From assembly GCF_000738005.1 (NCBI RefSeq), contig NZ_JHAL01000003.1, forward strand, positions 1 through 29,859: 29,859 bases of DNA, given 5' to 3'. Shown piece by piece: positions 1-7,116 of the stretch. The notes under the pieces are model-generated. The model was not told where the DNA came from. It was given only the letters and a program-made list of their open reading frames with translations, and ran no database searches. Numbering within the stretch: position 1 is the first letter of the stretch; the number at the start of each line of letters is the position of its first letter. The stretch is from Bifidobacterium crudilactis (GTDB lineage: Bacteria > Actinomycetota > Actinomycetes > Actinomycetales > Bifidobacteriaceae). The position numbers were made by a program, and so were the translations under genes.

Positions 1-480
1 GTGGCGTTCGTCACCGACGCGTACGCCGGAAGGATCGTGGGCTGGGCCGTCGCCGCGAGCCAGCACACCAGGACGCTGCCCCTGGTCGCGTTGGACCGGT
101 CCATCAGCTGGACAGCCCGGCACGGGCGGACCACAGGCCTGATCCACCACAGTGATCATGGCACCCAATACATCAGTGCCCTGTACGGCACGCACCTGAC
201 ACAAGCAGGCATCCTCGCATCCACCGGCAGCGTGGGCGACTCCTACGACAACGCGCTGGCCGAAACCGTCAACGGCGCGTACAAGGACGAACTGATCCGC
301 CGATCCAAGCCATTCGGGTCCGTGCACGCGTTGGAACAGGCCACGTTCCCATGGGTCTCCTGGTGGAACAACCAACGTCTCCATGAAAGCCTCGGCTACC
401 GGACACCATGCGAAGTCGAAACCCTGTATCATCAACAACAGGCGATATCAATCGCCCCAAAAACCAACAAAACAGCGTGA
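1..480 (+). CDS. IS3-family transposase OrfB, 3' part (cut by window start)
   Basis: C-terminal two thirds of the rve/DDE integrase domain of an IS3-family transposase. The first visible D lies in AFVTDAYAGRIVGW (residue 6), the second in HHSDHGTQY (about residue 52) and the catalytic E in DNALAETVNG (about residue 88). It ends in the usual NNQRLHESLGYRTPCEVE tail. The N-terminal region of OrfB and all of OrfA lie outside the window, so the first codon here is not a real start. The matching right inverted repeat overlaps the stop codon. The 5' portion of a similar element appears at the opposite edge of the window, but the flanking bases differ, so I read them as two copies. Family assignment is secure. 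Confidence 0.93.
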   Translation: MAFVTDAYAGRIVGWAVAASQHTRTLPLVALDRSISWTARHGRTTGLIHHSDHGTQYISALYGTHLTQAGILASTGSVGDSYDNALAETVNGAYKDELIRRSKPFGSVHALEQATFPWVSWWNNQRLHESLGYRTPCEVETLYHQQQAISIAPKTNKTA

Positions 481-495
481 ACAAAAACCAGTCCA
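479..495. repeat. IS3 right terminal inverted repeat
   Basis: GAACAAAAACCAGTCCA is the reverse complement, with one mismatch, of the left repeat TGGACTGGGTTTTGTTC at 29443-29459. It begins at the transposase stop codon and ends with the CA dinucleotide typical of IS3 ends. The outside flank is CTTC, while the flank at the other end is GATA, so there is no shared target duplication. Confidence 0.85.
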
Positions 496-496
496 C

Positions 497-510
497 TTCA
501 TTCTAATGAA
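497..510. repeat. Small palindrome beside the IS3 end
   Basis: TTCATT-CT-AATGAA, a perfect 6-bp inverted repeat directly outside the IS3 right repeat. It could be part of the target site or a small operator; nothing else is recognisable between it and the resolvase gene. Confidence 0.4.
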
Positions 511-598
511 CGCCATTCCCTGGTCCCACACCATGAGACAAACTTTAGACAGCGAAAACGCAATAGCCATTGAGCTGCATAGTTAAATAACTAGTTAG

Positions 599-1147
599 TT
601 AGGCTTTGATGCTGCTGTAGATGGTTTTCCGGCTGACGTGGTACTTGTCGGCTATCTCCTGCACCGTAAGCGCGCGGCTCCGGTAGAGTTCGCGGATCCG
701 TGCGCGGTCCCCGTCATTGAGTTTCGCAGGCCTTCCGCCCTTATGTCCCCTGGCCCTGGCGGCCTGGAGGCCGGCGTTGGTGCGTTCGCGGATCAGGTCG
801 CGTTCGAACTGCGCCATCGCGGCGAACACGTTGAAGATCAGCACGCCTCCCGGCGTGGTGGTGTCCATGTTCTCGGTCAGACTTCTGAAACCTACTCCCC
901 TGGACTGCAAGAGACTCATGAGATCCACGAGGTTCTGCCCGCTCCTGCCGAGACGGTCGAGTTTCCACACGACCAGGGTGTCTCCCTCGCGGATCACATC
1001 GAGCAGGTGATCCAGTTCGGGCCGGTGCGCCTTCGCGCCCGACGCGTGATCGACGAAGAGTCGTTCGCAGCCGGCCTTGGTGAGCGCGTCGGTCTGCAAC
1101 TGTTCGTTCTGTTCCAGGGTGCTTACCCTGGCGTAACCCACGATCAT
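599..1147 (-). CDS. Serine site-specific recombinase (resolvase/invertase)
   Basis: 182-residue small serine recombinase of the Tn3 resolvase/DNA invertase family. It starts MIVGYARVSTLEQN, with the catalytic serine at residue 9, followed by the arginine-rich active-site region (KLDRLGRSGQNLVDL), the long E helix (MAQFERDLIRERTNAGLQ) and a C-terminal helix-turn-helix (LTVQEIADKYHVSRKTIYS). Length is normal for the family. I chose the ATG at 1147 because it begins the conserved domain and overlaps the stop of the upstream gene as ATGA, which indicates translational coupling. Known roles are resolving cointegrates or plasmid multimers, or inverting segments. Being third in a toxin-antitoxin-like operon suggests plasmid or transposon maintenance. 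I could not identify a res site by eye. Confidence 0.93.
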   Translation of the reverse strand: MIVGYARVSTLEQNEQLQTDALTKAGCERLFVDHASGAKAHRPELDHLLDVIREGDTLVVWKLDRLGRSGQNLVDLMSLLQSRGVGFRSLTENMDTTTPGGVLIFNVFAAMAQFERDLIRERTNAGLQAARARGHKGGRPAKLNDGDRARIRELYRSRALTVQEIADKYHVSRKTIYSSIKA

Positions 1148-1473
1148 GCCGGCTGGGCGGTCTGGTGACGGCTTGCATGATTGTCCATGTCGCGTTCGAC
1201 CAGCATGCGCAGGTACTCCGACGTGTACCGCATGCCCGACCGCTTGCGCTGCTCGGCCAGCCATGTCGCCATCTCCCGGGTGGCCTTGAAGTGCACCTGC
1301 ACGGTCTCCTCACCCTTCCGGAGGCGGGGACGCCCCAGCAGCACATCCTGGGCCTGCCCGACATCCGGCGCGCCCGTCATCTCCATAAGCACCTGCGCCG
1401 CCCGTTCGCGGGCTTCCTCACCCCGGTACTCGGCCACCTTGCGCGGCCTTGCCGTCATATCACGTTCCGTCAT
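1144..1473 (-). CDS. Ribbon-helix-helix protein, probable antitoxin
   Basis: About 109 residues. The C-terminal half carries a CopG/Arc-type ribbon-helix-helix: strand ETVQVHFKA, then helix REMATWLAEQRKRSG, then helix YTSEYLRMLVERD. The N-terminal half is charged and helical. The start at 1473 is chosen over an upstream in-frame ATG (1524) because a GGAGG Shine-Dalgarno lies 5 bases before it (1479-1483). It follows the small toxin-like gene and overlaps the recombinase start by ATGA. Inference: it binds its own promoter and neutralises the neighbouring protein, as RHH antitoxins do, with the toxin-first order seen in higBA and brnTA systems. It could instead be a regulator of the recombinase alone. 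Confidence 0.7.
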   Translation of the reverse strand: MTERDMTARPRKVAEYRGEEARERAAQVLMEMTGAPDVGQAQDVLLGRPRLRKGEETVQVHFKATREMATWLAEQRKRSGMRYTSEYLRMLVERDMDNHASRHQTAQPA

Positions 1474-1504
1474 CACGTCCTCCAATCCTTCAAATGCCGA
1501 CTGC

Positions 1505-1792
1505 CTACTCATTGGTATCGTCAAGCTGCTCTTCCACTGGCCTGTCCCAGAAACCGCCCTGCTCCGCGTTCACATGGAATACGACCAGCGCATCATCCGG
1601 GGTCCGTTTCATGATGACCTCGATGCTCGGCACCAGCGGGTCGCCATGATGCAGGCCGGTGAACTTATAGATCACATCCCCGCCCTGCTCGTACACCTCC
1701 GTTCGCGTGGCATTGACAAACGCATGCGTGACGTCGGCAAGCGTGTAGCTGTGCTTCTGCGCAGACCGGGCGAACACGATTCTTGGATTCAT
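1505..1792 (-). CDS. Small protein, probable toxin of a type II toxin-antitoxin pair
   Basis: 95 residues, MNPRIVFARSAQKHSYT..., with a central beta-rich core (DVIYKFTGLHHGDPLVPSIE, then DDALVVFHVNAEQ). The pattern of a short N-terminal helix followed by a sheet with strongly hydrophobic strands resembles small actinobacterial proteins paired with RHH antitoxins, loosely BrnT-like. The classical BrnT motif is not clear, so the toxin label rests mainly on context: it is first gene of an operon with an RHH protein. An extended -10 element (TGnTATGAT) ends 6 bases before the ATG and there is no Shine-Dalgarno, so the mRNA is probably leaderless. Confidence 0.5.
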   Translation of the reverse strand: MNPRIVFARSAQKHSYTLADVTHAFVNATRTEVYEQGGDVIYKFTGLHHGDPLVPSIEVIMKRTPDDALVVFHVNAEQGGFWDRPVEEQLDDTNE

Positions 1793-1798
1793 GGGACC

Positions 1799-1807
1799 AT
1801 CATATCA
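1799..1807 (-). promoter_or_regulatory. Extended -10 promoter of the toxin-antitoxin-recombinase operon
   Basis: On the minus strand TGATATGAT reads as TGn followed by TATGAT, with only six bases between the hexamer and the ATG at 1792. That places the transcription start at the start codon. A -35 is not clear, which fits an extended -10 promoter. Confidence 0.5.
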
Positions 1808-1898
1808 CACTTTCGTGCTACAAAATGTATAAACCTATAAGAACAATAATGTTATTACACATTGATTGTTAGACGGGTTTCTATACACTTTTTCGCAT

Positions 1899-1925
1899 GA
1901 AAAACGGCCCGGATCACCGAGCCGT
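1899..1925 (-). terminator. Intrinsic terminator reading leftward
   Basis: Stem ACGGC-CGG / CCG-GCCGT with one mismatch and a four-base loop, followed on the minus strand by TTTTT. It would stop leftward transcription from the eno side before the toxin-antitoxin operon. The rest of the gene-free stretch 1793-2226 holds the operon promoter and two more hairpins; I see no gene in it. Confidence 0.6.
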
Positions 1926-2098
1926 GGGATTGTGTAGTAAACGTTCGTTATTTGTACCAGCTTGCGCGCAATGGATTGTTCATGAAATTGGTTGTCACAC
2001 ATGTGAAATTGTCAACTCACCGTGCAGCGGTGGCACGGGCCGTTCGGATGATGCAACATGTGGCCTGTTAAGCGTGCGAAACTGCAGCCCAGTAACAG

Positions 2099-2128
2099 TA
2101 TGGCCGCTGGAATCAACCAGCGGCCATA
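2099..2128. terminator. Perfect 12-bp hairpin, terminator-like
   Basis: TATGGCCGCTGG / CCAGCGGCCATA around a six-base loop AATCAA. It is very stable but lacks a T-run on either side, so termination is probable rather than certain. It is second in line downstream of eno. Confidence 0.55.
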
Positions 2129-2175
2129 CACATGAGCGGCCTTGTTGTGCATAGCTATCTGGCCAGCGCGAAAGC

Positions 2176-2214
2176 GATGCGCTTGCACCCATATGGCATG
2201 GACGCAAGCGCATC
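2176..2214 (-). terminator. Hairpin just downstream of eno
   Basis: GATGCGCTTGC / GCAAGCGCATC, a perfect 11-bp stem with a 17-base loop, beginning 13 bases after the enolase stop codon. Position suggests the eno transcript terminator or 3' stabiliser; no clear U-tract follows. Confidence 0.55.
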
Positions 2215-2226
2215 CTGATCAGAGGC

Positions 2227-3522
2227 TCAGATGCGTGTTGCCAACTGCGGGAAGGCGTGCAGTCCCGCATATTCGACGGAGTCGCCGAGCCGTTCCTCGA
2301 TCCGCAGCAGCTGATTGTACTTCGCCACACGCTCGCCACGAGCCGGAGCGCCGGACTTGAGCTGCATGGCGTTGGCGCCGACTGCAAGGTCAGCGATGGT
2401 CGCATCCGGTGTTTCGCCGGAACGATGGGACACCATGGTGGTCAATCCGTTGCGATTGGCAAGCTTGATCGCCTCGAGGGTCTCGGTCACAGTTCCTATC
2501 TGATTGAGCTTGATGAGCGTGGAGTTGGCGGTGTGCTCACTGATCGCCCGGCGTAGGAACTTCGGGTTGGTCACGAAGATATCGTCTCCCATCACCTGCA
2601 CTCTGTCGCCAATCTTGGAGGTGAGCGCCTTGAAATCGTCCCATGCATTCTCATCGAATGGATCCTCGATGGAAGCAATGGGATACTCGTTAATCAGGCT
2701 CTCGTAGAATTGAGCCATGTCCTGTGCGCTGGCCTTGGAACCATCAAAGTTGTAGACGTCGTTCTCTTTGTCGTAGAACTCTGAGGCAGCGGAATCGAAG
2801 CAGATGGCAATCTGCCGACCTGGCTCATAGCCCGCCTTTTCGATGGCCTCGACCAGAAGGTCGAAGGCCTCCCTATTGGACTTGAGGTTCGGTGCGAAAC
2901 CACCCTCGTCACCCAATCCGGTTTCCAACCCCTTCGCAATCAAGACTTTCTTCAAAGCATGATAGGACTCGACGTTGGCTCGCAGCGCCTCGTGATAGGA
3001 GTCAAACCCAACGGGTGTGAACATGAATTCCTGAATGTCCACGTTGGACGAGACGGCATGAACGCCGCCGTTGAGCACATTCATCGCCGTCACCGGGATG
3101 ACGTGCCCATTGGTGCCACCAATGTACTGATAGAGCGGCAGATGCGCCGAGGCCGCCGAGGCATGCAGGGCAGCCAGCGATACGCCGAGTATGGCGTTGG
3201 CTCCGAGCCGAGACTTGTTCTCGGTTCCGTCCAGACGAATCAGCGTCTCATCGAGATGGCGCTGATCGGATGCATCGAGACCGGCAACCGCCTTGGCTAT
3301 CTCACCGTTGACTCCGTCGACGACGGTTTGCACGCCTTTGCCGTCATATCGTTTCGCATCCCCATCACGTTTCTCGTTGGCCTCGTTCTCACCGGTCGAA
3401 GCACCGGATGGAACGGATCCAAGACCGTAAGAACCGTCCTCCAGTGTCATCTCGACTTCCAGAGTTGGATTGCCGCGCGAATCGAGAATCTCGCGTGCGT
3501 GAATATTCGAAATCTTGCTCAT
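2227..3522 (-). CDS. eno: Enolase (second, divergent type)
   Basis: Phosphopyruvate hydratase, converting 2-phosphoglycerate to phosphoenolpyruvate; 431 residues, full family length. Visible signatures are [10 protein letters not shown] near the N-terminus, GDEGGFAPN, the metal-site region [27 protein letters not shown] with the catalytic lysine, and [16 protein letters not shown] near the C-terminus. It starts [25 protein letters not shown]; a second ATG lies one codon upstream, but AAAGGA is better spaced (7 bases) from the ATG at 3522. Its N-terminal sequence differs markedly from the housekeeping enolase I recall for B. longum, so it is probably an additional or acquired copy. Pyrophosphatase and a universal stress gene lie upstream in the same orientation. 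Confidence 0.96.
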   Translation of the reverse strand: MSKISNIHAREILDSRGNPTLEVEMTLEDGSYGLGSVPSGASTGENEANEKRDGDAKRYDGKGVQTVVDGVNGEIAKAVAGLDASDQRHLDETLIRLDGTENKSRLGANAILGVSLAALHASAASAHLPLYQYIGGTNGHVIPVTAMNVLNGGVHAVSSNVDIQEFMFTPVGFDSYHEALRANVESYHALKKVLIAKGLETGLGDEGGFAPNLKSNREAFDLLVEAIEKAGYEPGRQIAICFDSAASEFYDKENDVYNFDGSKASAQDMAQFYESLINEYPIASIEDPFDENAWDDFKALTSKIGDRVQVMGDDIFVTNPKFLRRAISEHTANSTLIKLNQIGTVTETLEAIKLANRNGLTTMVSHRSGETPDATIADLAVGANAMQLKSGAPARGERVAKYNQLLRIEERLGDSVEYAGLHAFPQLATRI

Positions 3523-3607
3523 CATATGTTCCTTTATCTTGTGAAATTTTTTTCAAGGAGTTCACCGCCTCTATACGGTGACTTCCCGAGTCATTCATGA
3601 ATTGAGA

Positions 3608-4102
3608 CTATTTTCGGTTCGCTCTGTCGAATGCCTCAGCGATTTCCTGCTGCGCCGCTGGCAGATCAGCCCACGACAGATCGGAATCGACGTGCTTGCC
3701 TGGTTCTATCGACTTGTAGTTGGAAAAGAAATGCTTGATTTCGGCCTTCTTCCAATCACTGACATCGTCCAGACCCAGCACGCCCTCATATCGAATGTCG
3801 TCCGGCACACAGATAACCTTCGAATCAGGACCGTGCTCGTCGGTCATGACAAACAGCCCGATTGGCCGAGCATTGATCAGGCATCCCGGGAATACCGGTA
3901 CCTCGTCGAGAACCAAGGCATCGAGGGGGTCGCCGTCTTCCCCCAGTGTCCCCTCGACATAGCCGTAATCGGCGGGATAGCCCATGGATGTGAACAGGGT
4001 GCGATCCAACTTGATCCTGCCTGTCTCATGGTCCATCTCATACTTGTTGCGCTCTCCCCGTGGTATCTCTACAAGGACGGACAAGGTTTTCGTTGCGCTC
4101 AT
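3608..4102 (-). CDS. ppa: Inorganic pyrophosphatase
   Basis: Soluble family I pyrophosphatase, PPi to two phosphates; 164 residues, normal bacterial length. It carries the N-terminal VEIPRGERNKYE, the YPADYGYVEGT segment and the family signature DGDPLDALVL with its metal-binding aspartates, followed by RPIGLFVMTDE and DDVSDWKKAEIKHFF. It sits between the stress-protein gene (gap about 160 bases) and eno (gap about 85 bases), all leftward. The C-terminus ends AFDRANRK. Function is secure. Why PPi hydrolysis is clustered with an extra enolase is not shown by the sequence; pulling glycolytic or biosynthetic flux is a guess. Confidence 0.97.
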   Translation of the reverse strand: MSATKTLSVLVEIPRGERNKYEMDHETGRIKLDRTLFTSMGYPADYGYVEGTLGEDGDPLDALVLDEVPVFPGCLINARPIGLFVMTDEHGPDSKVICVPDDIRYEGVLGLDDVSDWKKAEIKHFFSNYKSIEPGKHVDSDLSWADLPAAQQEIAEAFDRANRK

Positions 4103-4262
4103 ATTCCTCCCATCGTTCTGGCGGAGATGTGGGAGATAAAAAAACAGACCCCTGCATCTCTGCAGAAGTCATCAGCCTAACAGCGGTTCAGACGCTCATC
4201 ACGACCGCGACAAACTATCTTGGGTAACTTCATACCCATGCTCACCAATATAGCAGGCACGG

Positions 4263-4739
4263 TCAATCATCGTATTCGTCGGCGAGTGGAACGGTGAGAA
4301 CGGCAATGTGCTGCGTGTGCGCCAGACGCACCGAAACCGACCCATTGACCCACTCCTGCAACGCAGCCAAGGCCCCACGCTCCCGGGTGCCCACCACAAT
4401 CATCACGGCATCGTGCTCACGGGCGAACTCCGCAAGCTCCTTCACAGGGTCTCCCACCAGAAGATGGTAATCAGCATCAGCGCCTGCACCCCGGGCAATT
4501 TTGAGCGCATGCTCAGACAGTTGCTTCGAGTTGTCACGCTCGGTTACGCCCATGCTGTCGGGATCTAAGGGCTCGATATGCCCGTCTTCCTTGACAAGGG
4601 TGGGATCCACATAGACAAGATGAAGCTTGACAGGGGCCATTGATGCGGCCATCTCGCATGCCTTCTCGATCACCCTATCAGGCTGCCCGGGAATGATTCC
4701 GACGATAATGGACGATAAATGTGCGGTTGGATGTTGCAT
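4263..4739 (-). CDS. Universal stress protein, UspA family
   Basis: 158-residue single Usp domain. It opens with the hydrophobic strand SSIIVGIIPGQPDRVIEKAC, has the second strand VKLHLVYVDPTL, a central AREHDAVMIVVGTRERG strand, and a C-terminal glycine and NGSVSVRLA segment that fits the ATP-binding G-2x-G-9x-G(S/T) pattern loosely. Such proteins bind ATP or AMP and help survival in stress or stationary phase. A Shine-Dalgarno (AGGGG, 4745-4749) stands before the ATG, but an IS30 element begins at 4753, so the native promoter has been displaced. Expression now depends on whatever promoter the IS or cryptic sequences supply. Downstream genes are ppa and eno. Confidence 0.88.
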   Translation of the reverse strand: MQHPTAHLSSIIVGIIPGQPDRVIEKACEMAASMAPVKLHLVYVDPTLVKEDGHIEPLDPDSMGVTERDNSKQLSEHALKIARGAGADADYHLLVGDPVKELAEFAREHDAVMIVVGTRERGALAALQEWVNGSVSVRLAHTQHIAVLTVPLADEYDD

Positions 4740-4752
4740 AACAGCCCCTGAG

Positions 4753-5939
4753 TTCTAGTTAGAAGTGCAACACCGCTTATGGTTGGGATTGCTGATGTTC
4801 CGACCTTTGGGAGGTGCTGCACTCACTATGAAAGCTTATACGCATGTGACCGGGGGTGAGCGGATCAGGATTGAGATGCTGCGTTTCGGGGATCATGAGA
4901 CGATCCGGCAGGTGGCCCGCCAGCTGCATCGTTCCGCCTCCACGATCAGCCGGGAGCTCAGGCGTGGCCTGTGGTTCGCGTCCAACGAGAACGAGTCGTA
5001 CCGGCCCTACCATCCCGGGCGGTTGAAGACGGGGGCGTGGACGGCTGGCCCGTTCTATTCGGCGTTGACCGCGCAGCGCAAGGCCGAGGCACGTTCGCGC
5101 AGGCCGAGGAAGCCCAGGCGCATGATGGACGCGCGCCTGCACGCGTGGGTGGCGGACGCGTTGACGCGTGGCTGGACGCCCGAGCTGATCGAGGGCCGGT
5201 TGAAACTGGAGTATCCGGCTGACCCGTCGATGCGGATCAGCCACGAGTGCCTCTACCAGTGGATCTACCAGGGGCATGCGGACGGCGAGGATTGGCGGCG
5301 CTACCTGCCCCGGGCCAAACGCCACCGCACCAGACGGGCGGGCCGCAGGGCCGGGCGTGTGACGATCCCGATGCGCGTGCCACTCGCCCTGCGTCCCAAG
5401 GTCGTGGACCACCGAGGTTCGTTCGGCCACTACGAATCCGACACGGTCATCGGTTCGGCTCCCTCGAAGCGGTGCGTCGACACGCAGGTCGAACGCAAAA
5501 CCAGAAAGCTGTTCGCCCGCCTCATCGAATCCAAAAGCGCACCGGCGACCGCCAGGGCCGAATACGCGATCTACAGCCACATCCCCGCAGCGGCGCGCAT
5601 CGACCGGACCTGGGACAACGGGTCCGAATCCGCGTTGCACCGGCTCGTGGACGAGGCCCTGGGCATGCTCACCTACTACGCCGACCCATACTCGCCCTGG
5701 CAGCGCGCCAGCAGCGAGAACCGCAACGGCATGATCCGCCGCTACCTGCCCAAACACACCAGCCTGAAGAACCTGACCCAAACCGAACTCGACGACATCG
5801 TCACCGAGATCAACGACACCCCCATGAAACTCCTGGACTACCACACGCCCAACGAAGCATGGCAAGAGGAAATATCCAAACTCGGCCTATCATCAAACCA
5901 GACCAGCCAACAAGCCAAACGTTGCACTTGCAAATAGAA
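4753..5939 (+). mobile_element. IS30-family insertion sequence
   Basis: 1187-bp element bounded by 19-bp inverted repeats, left at 4753-4771 and right at 5921-5939, matching at 16 of 19 positions with the shared core AAGTGCAAC. The transposase stop codon lies inside the right repeat. Immediate flanks (GAG and TCC) do not show an obvious 2-3 bp target duplication. It has inserted 13 bp upstream of the universal stress gene start. Confidence 0.85.
4828..5937 (+). CDS. IS30-family transposase
   Basis: 369 residues when started at MKAYTHVTGGERIRIE. The N-terminal helix-turn-helix is of the IS30 type (ETIRQVARQLHRSASTISREL), followed by the family RGWTPELIEGRL and ISHECLYQWIYQG segments. The rve domain carries the DDE residues at about D205 (HYESDTVIG), D263 (RTWDNGSE) and E297 (RASSENRNGMIRRYLPK). 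An upstream in-frame ATG (4765) lies inside the left repeat region and is a less likely start. GGGAGG lies 13 bases before the chosen ATG. The gene is intact and full length, so the element may still be active. Confidence 0.95.
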   Translation: MKAYTHVTGGERIRIEMLRFGDHETIRQVARQLHRSASTISRELRRGLWFASNENESYRPYHPGRLKTGAWTAGPFYSALTAQRKAEARSRRPRKPRRMMDARLHAWVADALTRGWTPELIEGRLKLEYPADPSMRISHECLYQWIYQGHADGEDWRRYLPRAKRHRTRRAGRRAGRVTIPMRVPLALRPKVVDHRGSFGHYESDTVIGSAPSKRCVDTQVERKTRKLFARLIESKSAPATARAEYAIYSHIPAAARIDRTWDNGSESALHRLVDEALGMLTYYADPYSPWQRASSENRNGMIRRYLPKHTSLKNLTQTELDDIVTEINDTPMKLLDYHTPNEAWQEEISKLGLSSNQTSQQAKRCTCK

Positions 5940-6157
5940 TCCAGCGTTGAAGCTTGCAGTCAGTGGTGATGATAGAGTCTGAATTGTGACGCGCCGAACT
6001 GGCCTCCTGGGCGCAAAAACGGCAGGCCGATGAGTAAACCCCGTTATCCGCGCCGATACGATAGGGCATCGGCGCTCAGGCTGGTCATTCTGATGATGGC
6101 TCTGCTCGGAGATGTTCATGAGTTTGATGCAAGGGGCAGGATGTAGCATGCATACGA

Positions 6158-6460
6158 TTAGCGGGCGTCGGCGATGTGCTTGAGGATGTCGATCTGTCGT
6201 TTGAATGCCCGCCGCCCCTCGTCGGTAGCGCTGATTTCGGTGAGTATGCGTCTGCCGCGGGCAATCTTGCTGACGTTGATATATCCAGCGTTTTCGAGGA
6301 TGGTGACCTGTTTACTCAGTGTTTGTGGAGTGGTCTGCGCGGCTCTGCGAATGTCCGCGAAGCCGACCGCGTCAGCTTGGTTGATCAGCGACATAATCGT
6401 GAATCTCAGTGGTGAGAGAATGATTCTGTCCCAATCTTGCAGATCGTCTGAGAGATTCAT
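6158..6460 (-). CDS. Winged-helix transcriptional regulator (ArsR/MarR-like)
   Basis: 100-residue small DNA-binding protein. After a short N-terminal helix (DRIILSPLRFTIMSLINQ) comes a winged helix-turn-helix: VGFADIRRAAQTTPQTLSKQVTILENAGYINV, with wing residues in KIARGRRILTEISATDEGRRAF. It resembles the small winged-helix domain proteins common in actinobacteria beside integral membrane proteins. Its start overlaps the stop of the upstream membrane gene as ATGA, so the two are co-translated. Likely role (inference): represses or senses for the membrane partner. No ligand-binding domain or cysteine sensor site is visible. Confidence 0.85.
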   Translation of the reverse strand: MNLSDDLQDWDRIILSPLRFTIMSLINQADAVGFADIRRAAQTTPQTLSKQVTILENAGYINVSKIARGRRILTEISATDEGRRAFKRQIDILKHIADAR

Positions 6461-7002
6461 GCGGTTCGCTTACTTGCTAGGAGTCGAACCGCGAAGATTA
6501 GACGGCAGGCACAGCCGACGGCGCAGATGATCCCTGCCACCAACGCCATCCAACCTAGACCCCTGCTCCCTGTCGAGCTGAACGACGCGGGTAGACCGGC
6601 ACTCGACGCCGCCGCGCCCAGCAGCACGCAGCCTATCGCTAGGAGTACGTTTCTCCAACCCAACACGATACGCTCGAGATGCTTGCTGCCACGGGGCAGA
6701 ATGTGACGGTGATTGCGTTCGCTGCGTACCGCGAAAAACGACAGCAGCACCGCACATATGCCGAGGAAAATGATGCCGTTCCAGGACCATGAGACAGACC
6801 ACCACGCACCGAGCGTCAGGAACAATAGGACTTGGACGCTCGAGACCCAGGCGACCGTCCATCCGTACGACCGGATCTCCCGGTACGGCATGAAGCCACT
6901 GGCATCACCGCTGTGCTTGAGGAGTTCCCTCGCCTCTGCCGGTGTCGCTGTGCTGATGTCGTGGGTGTCGTCATCGGTTGTAATATCGTTAATAGTATCC
7001 AT
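6457..7002 (-). CDS. Four-helix integral membrane protein of unknown function
   Basis: 181 residues. The first 40 are acidic and soluble (MDTINDITTDDDTHDIS...). Four hydrophobic segments follow: about residues 48-68 (WTVAWVSSVQVLLFLTLGAW), 72-92 (WNGIIFLGICAVLLSFFAV), 118-136 (VLLAIGCVLLGAAASSAG) and 150-175 (WMALVAGIICAVGCACRLIF). No enzyme or transporter signature is visible. It is first gene of a two-gene operon with the winged-helix regulator, overlapping by 4 bases, a common actinobacterial pairing. There is no Shine-Dalgarno; a good promoter ends 7 bases before the ATG, so the message is probably leaderless. Confidence 0.75.
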   Translation of the reverse strand: MDTINDITTDDDTHDISTATPAEARELLKHSGDASGFMPYREIRSYGWTVAWVSSVQVLLFLTLGAWWSVSWSWNGIIFLGICAVLLSFFAVRSERNHRHILPRGSKHLERIVLGWRNVLLAIGCVLLGAAASSAGLPASFSSTGSRGLGWMALVAGIICAVGCACRLIFAVRLLASKRTA

Positions 7003-7009
7003 GTTGGCA

Positions 7010-7037
7010 AGTATACACGATTCTGTTATTGGTGCAA
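7010..7037 (-). promoter_or_regulatory. Sigma70-type promoter, probably giving a leaderless mRNA
   Basis: Minus strand: -35 TTGCAC (7032-7037), 16-base spacer, -10 TATACT (7010-7015), then 7 bases to the ATG at 7002. Transcription would start at or one base before the start codon. Confidence 0.6.
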
Positions 7038-7116
7038 AGTAAGGTACGGTTCTTAATCGAGAACTTGATGAGGGGGTTTCTCGTCAACCGTTGTTGGAAG
7101 AAAGAGGTTCATGCAT

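Noticed and set aside
4753..4800. Outward promoter from the IS30 left end driving usp
   Set aside because: A TTGCAC -35-like hexamer points toward usp, but no -10 lies at 16-18 bases, so I do not claim it.
4777..5865. 362-codon open frame on the minus strand
   Set aside because: Antisense shadow of the IS30 transposase; composition is repetitive and no domain is visible.
6030..6146. 38-codon frame MSKPRYPRRYDRASALRL... between IS30 and the winged-helix gene
   Set aside because: No Shine-Dalgarno, no similarity recognised, and it lies in a short decayed gap; not enough to call a gene.
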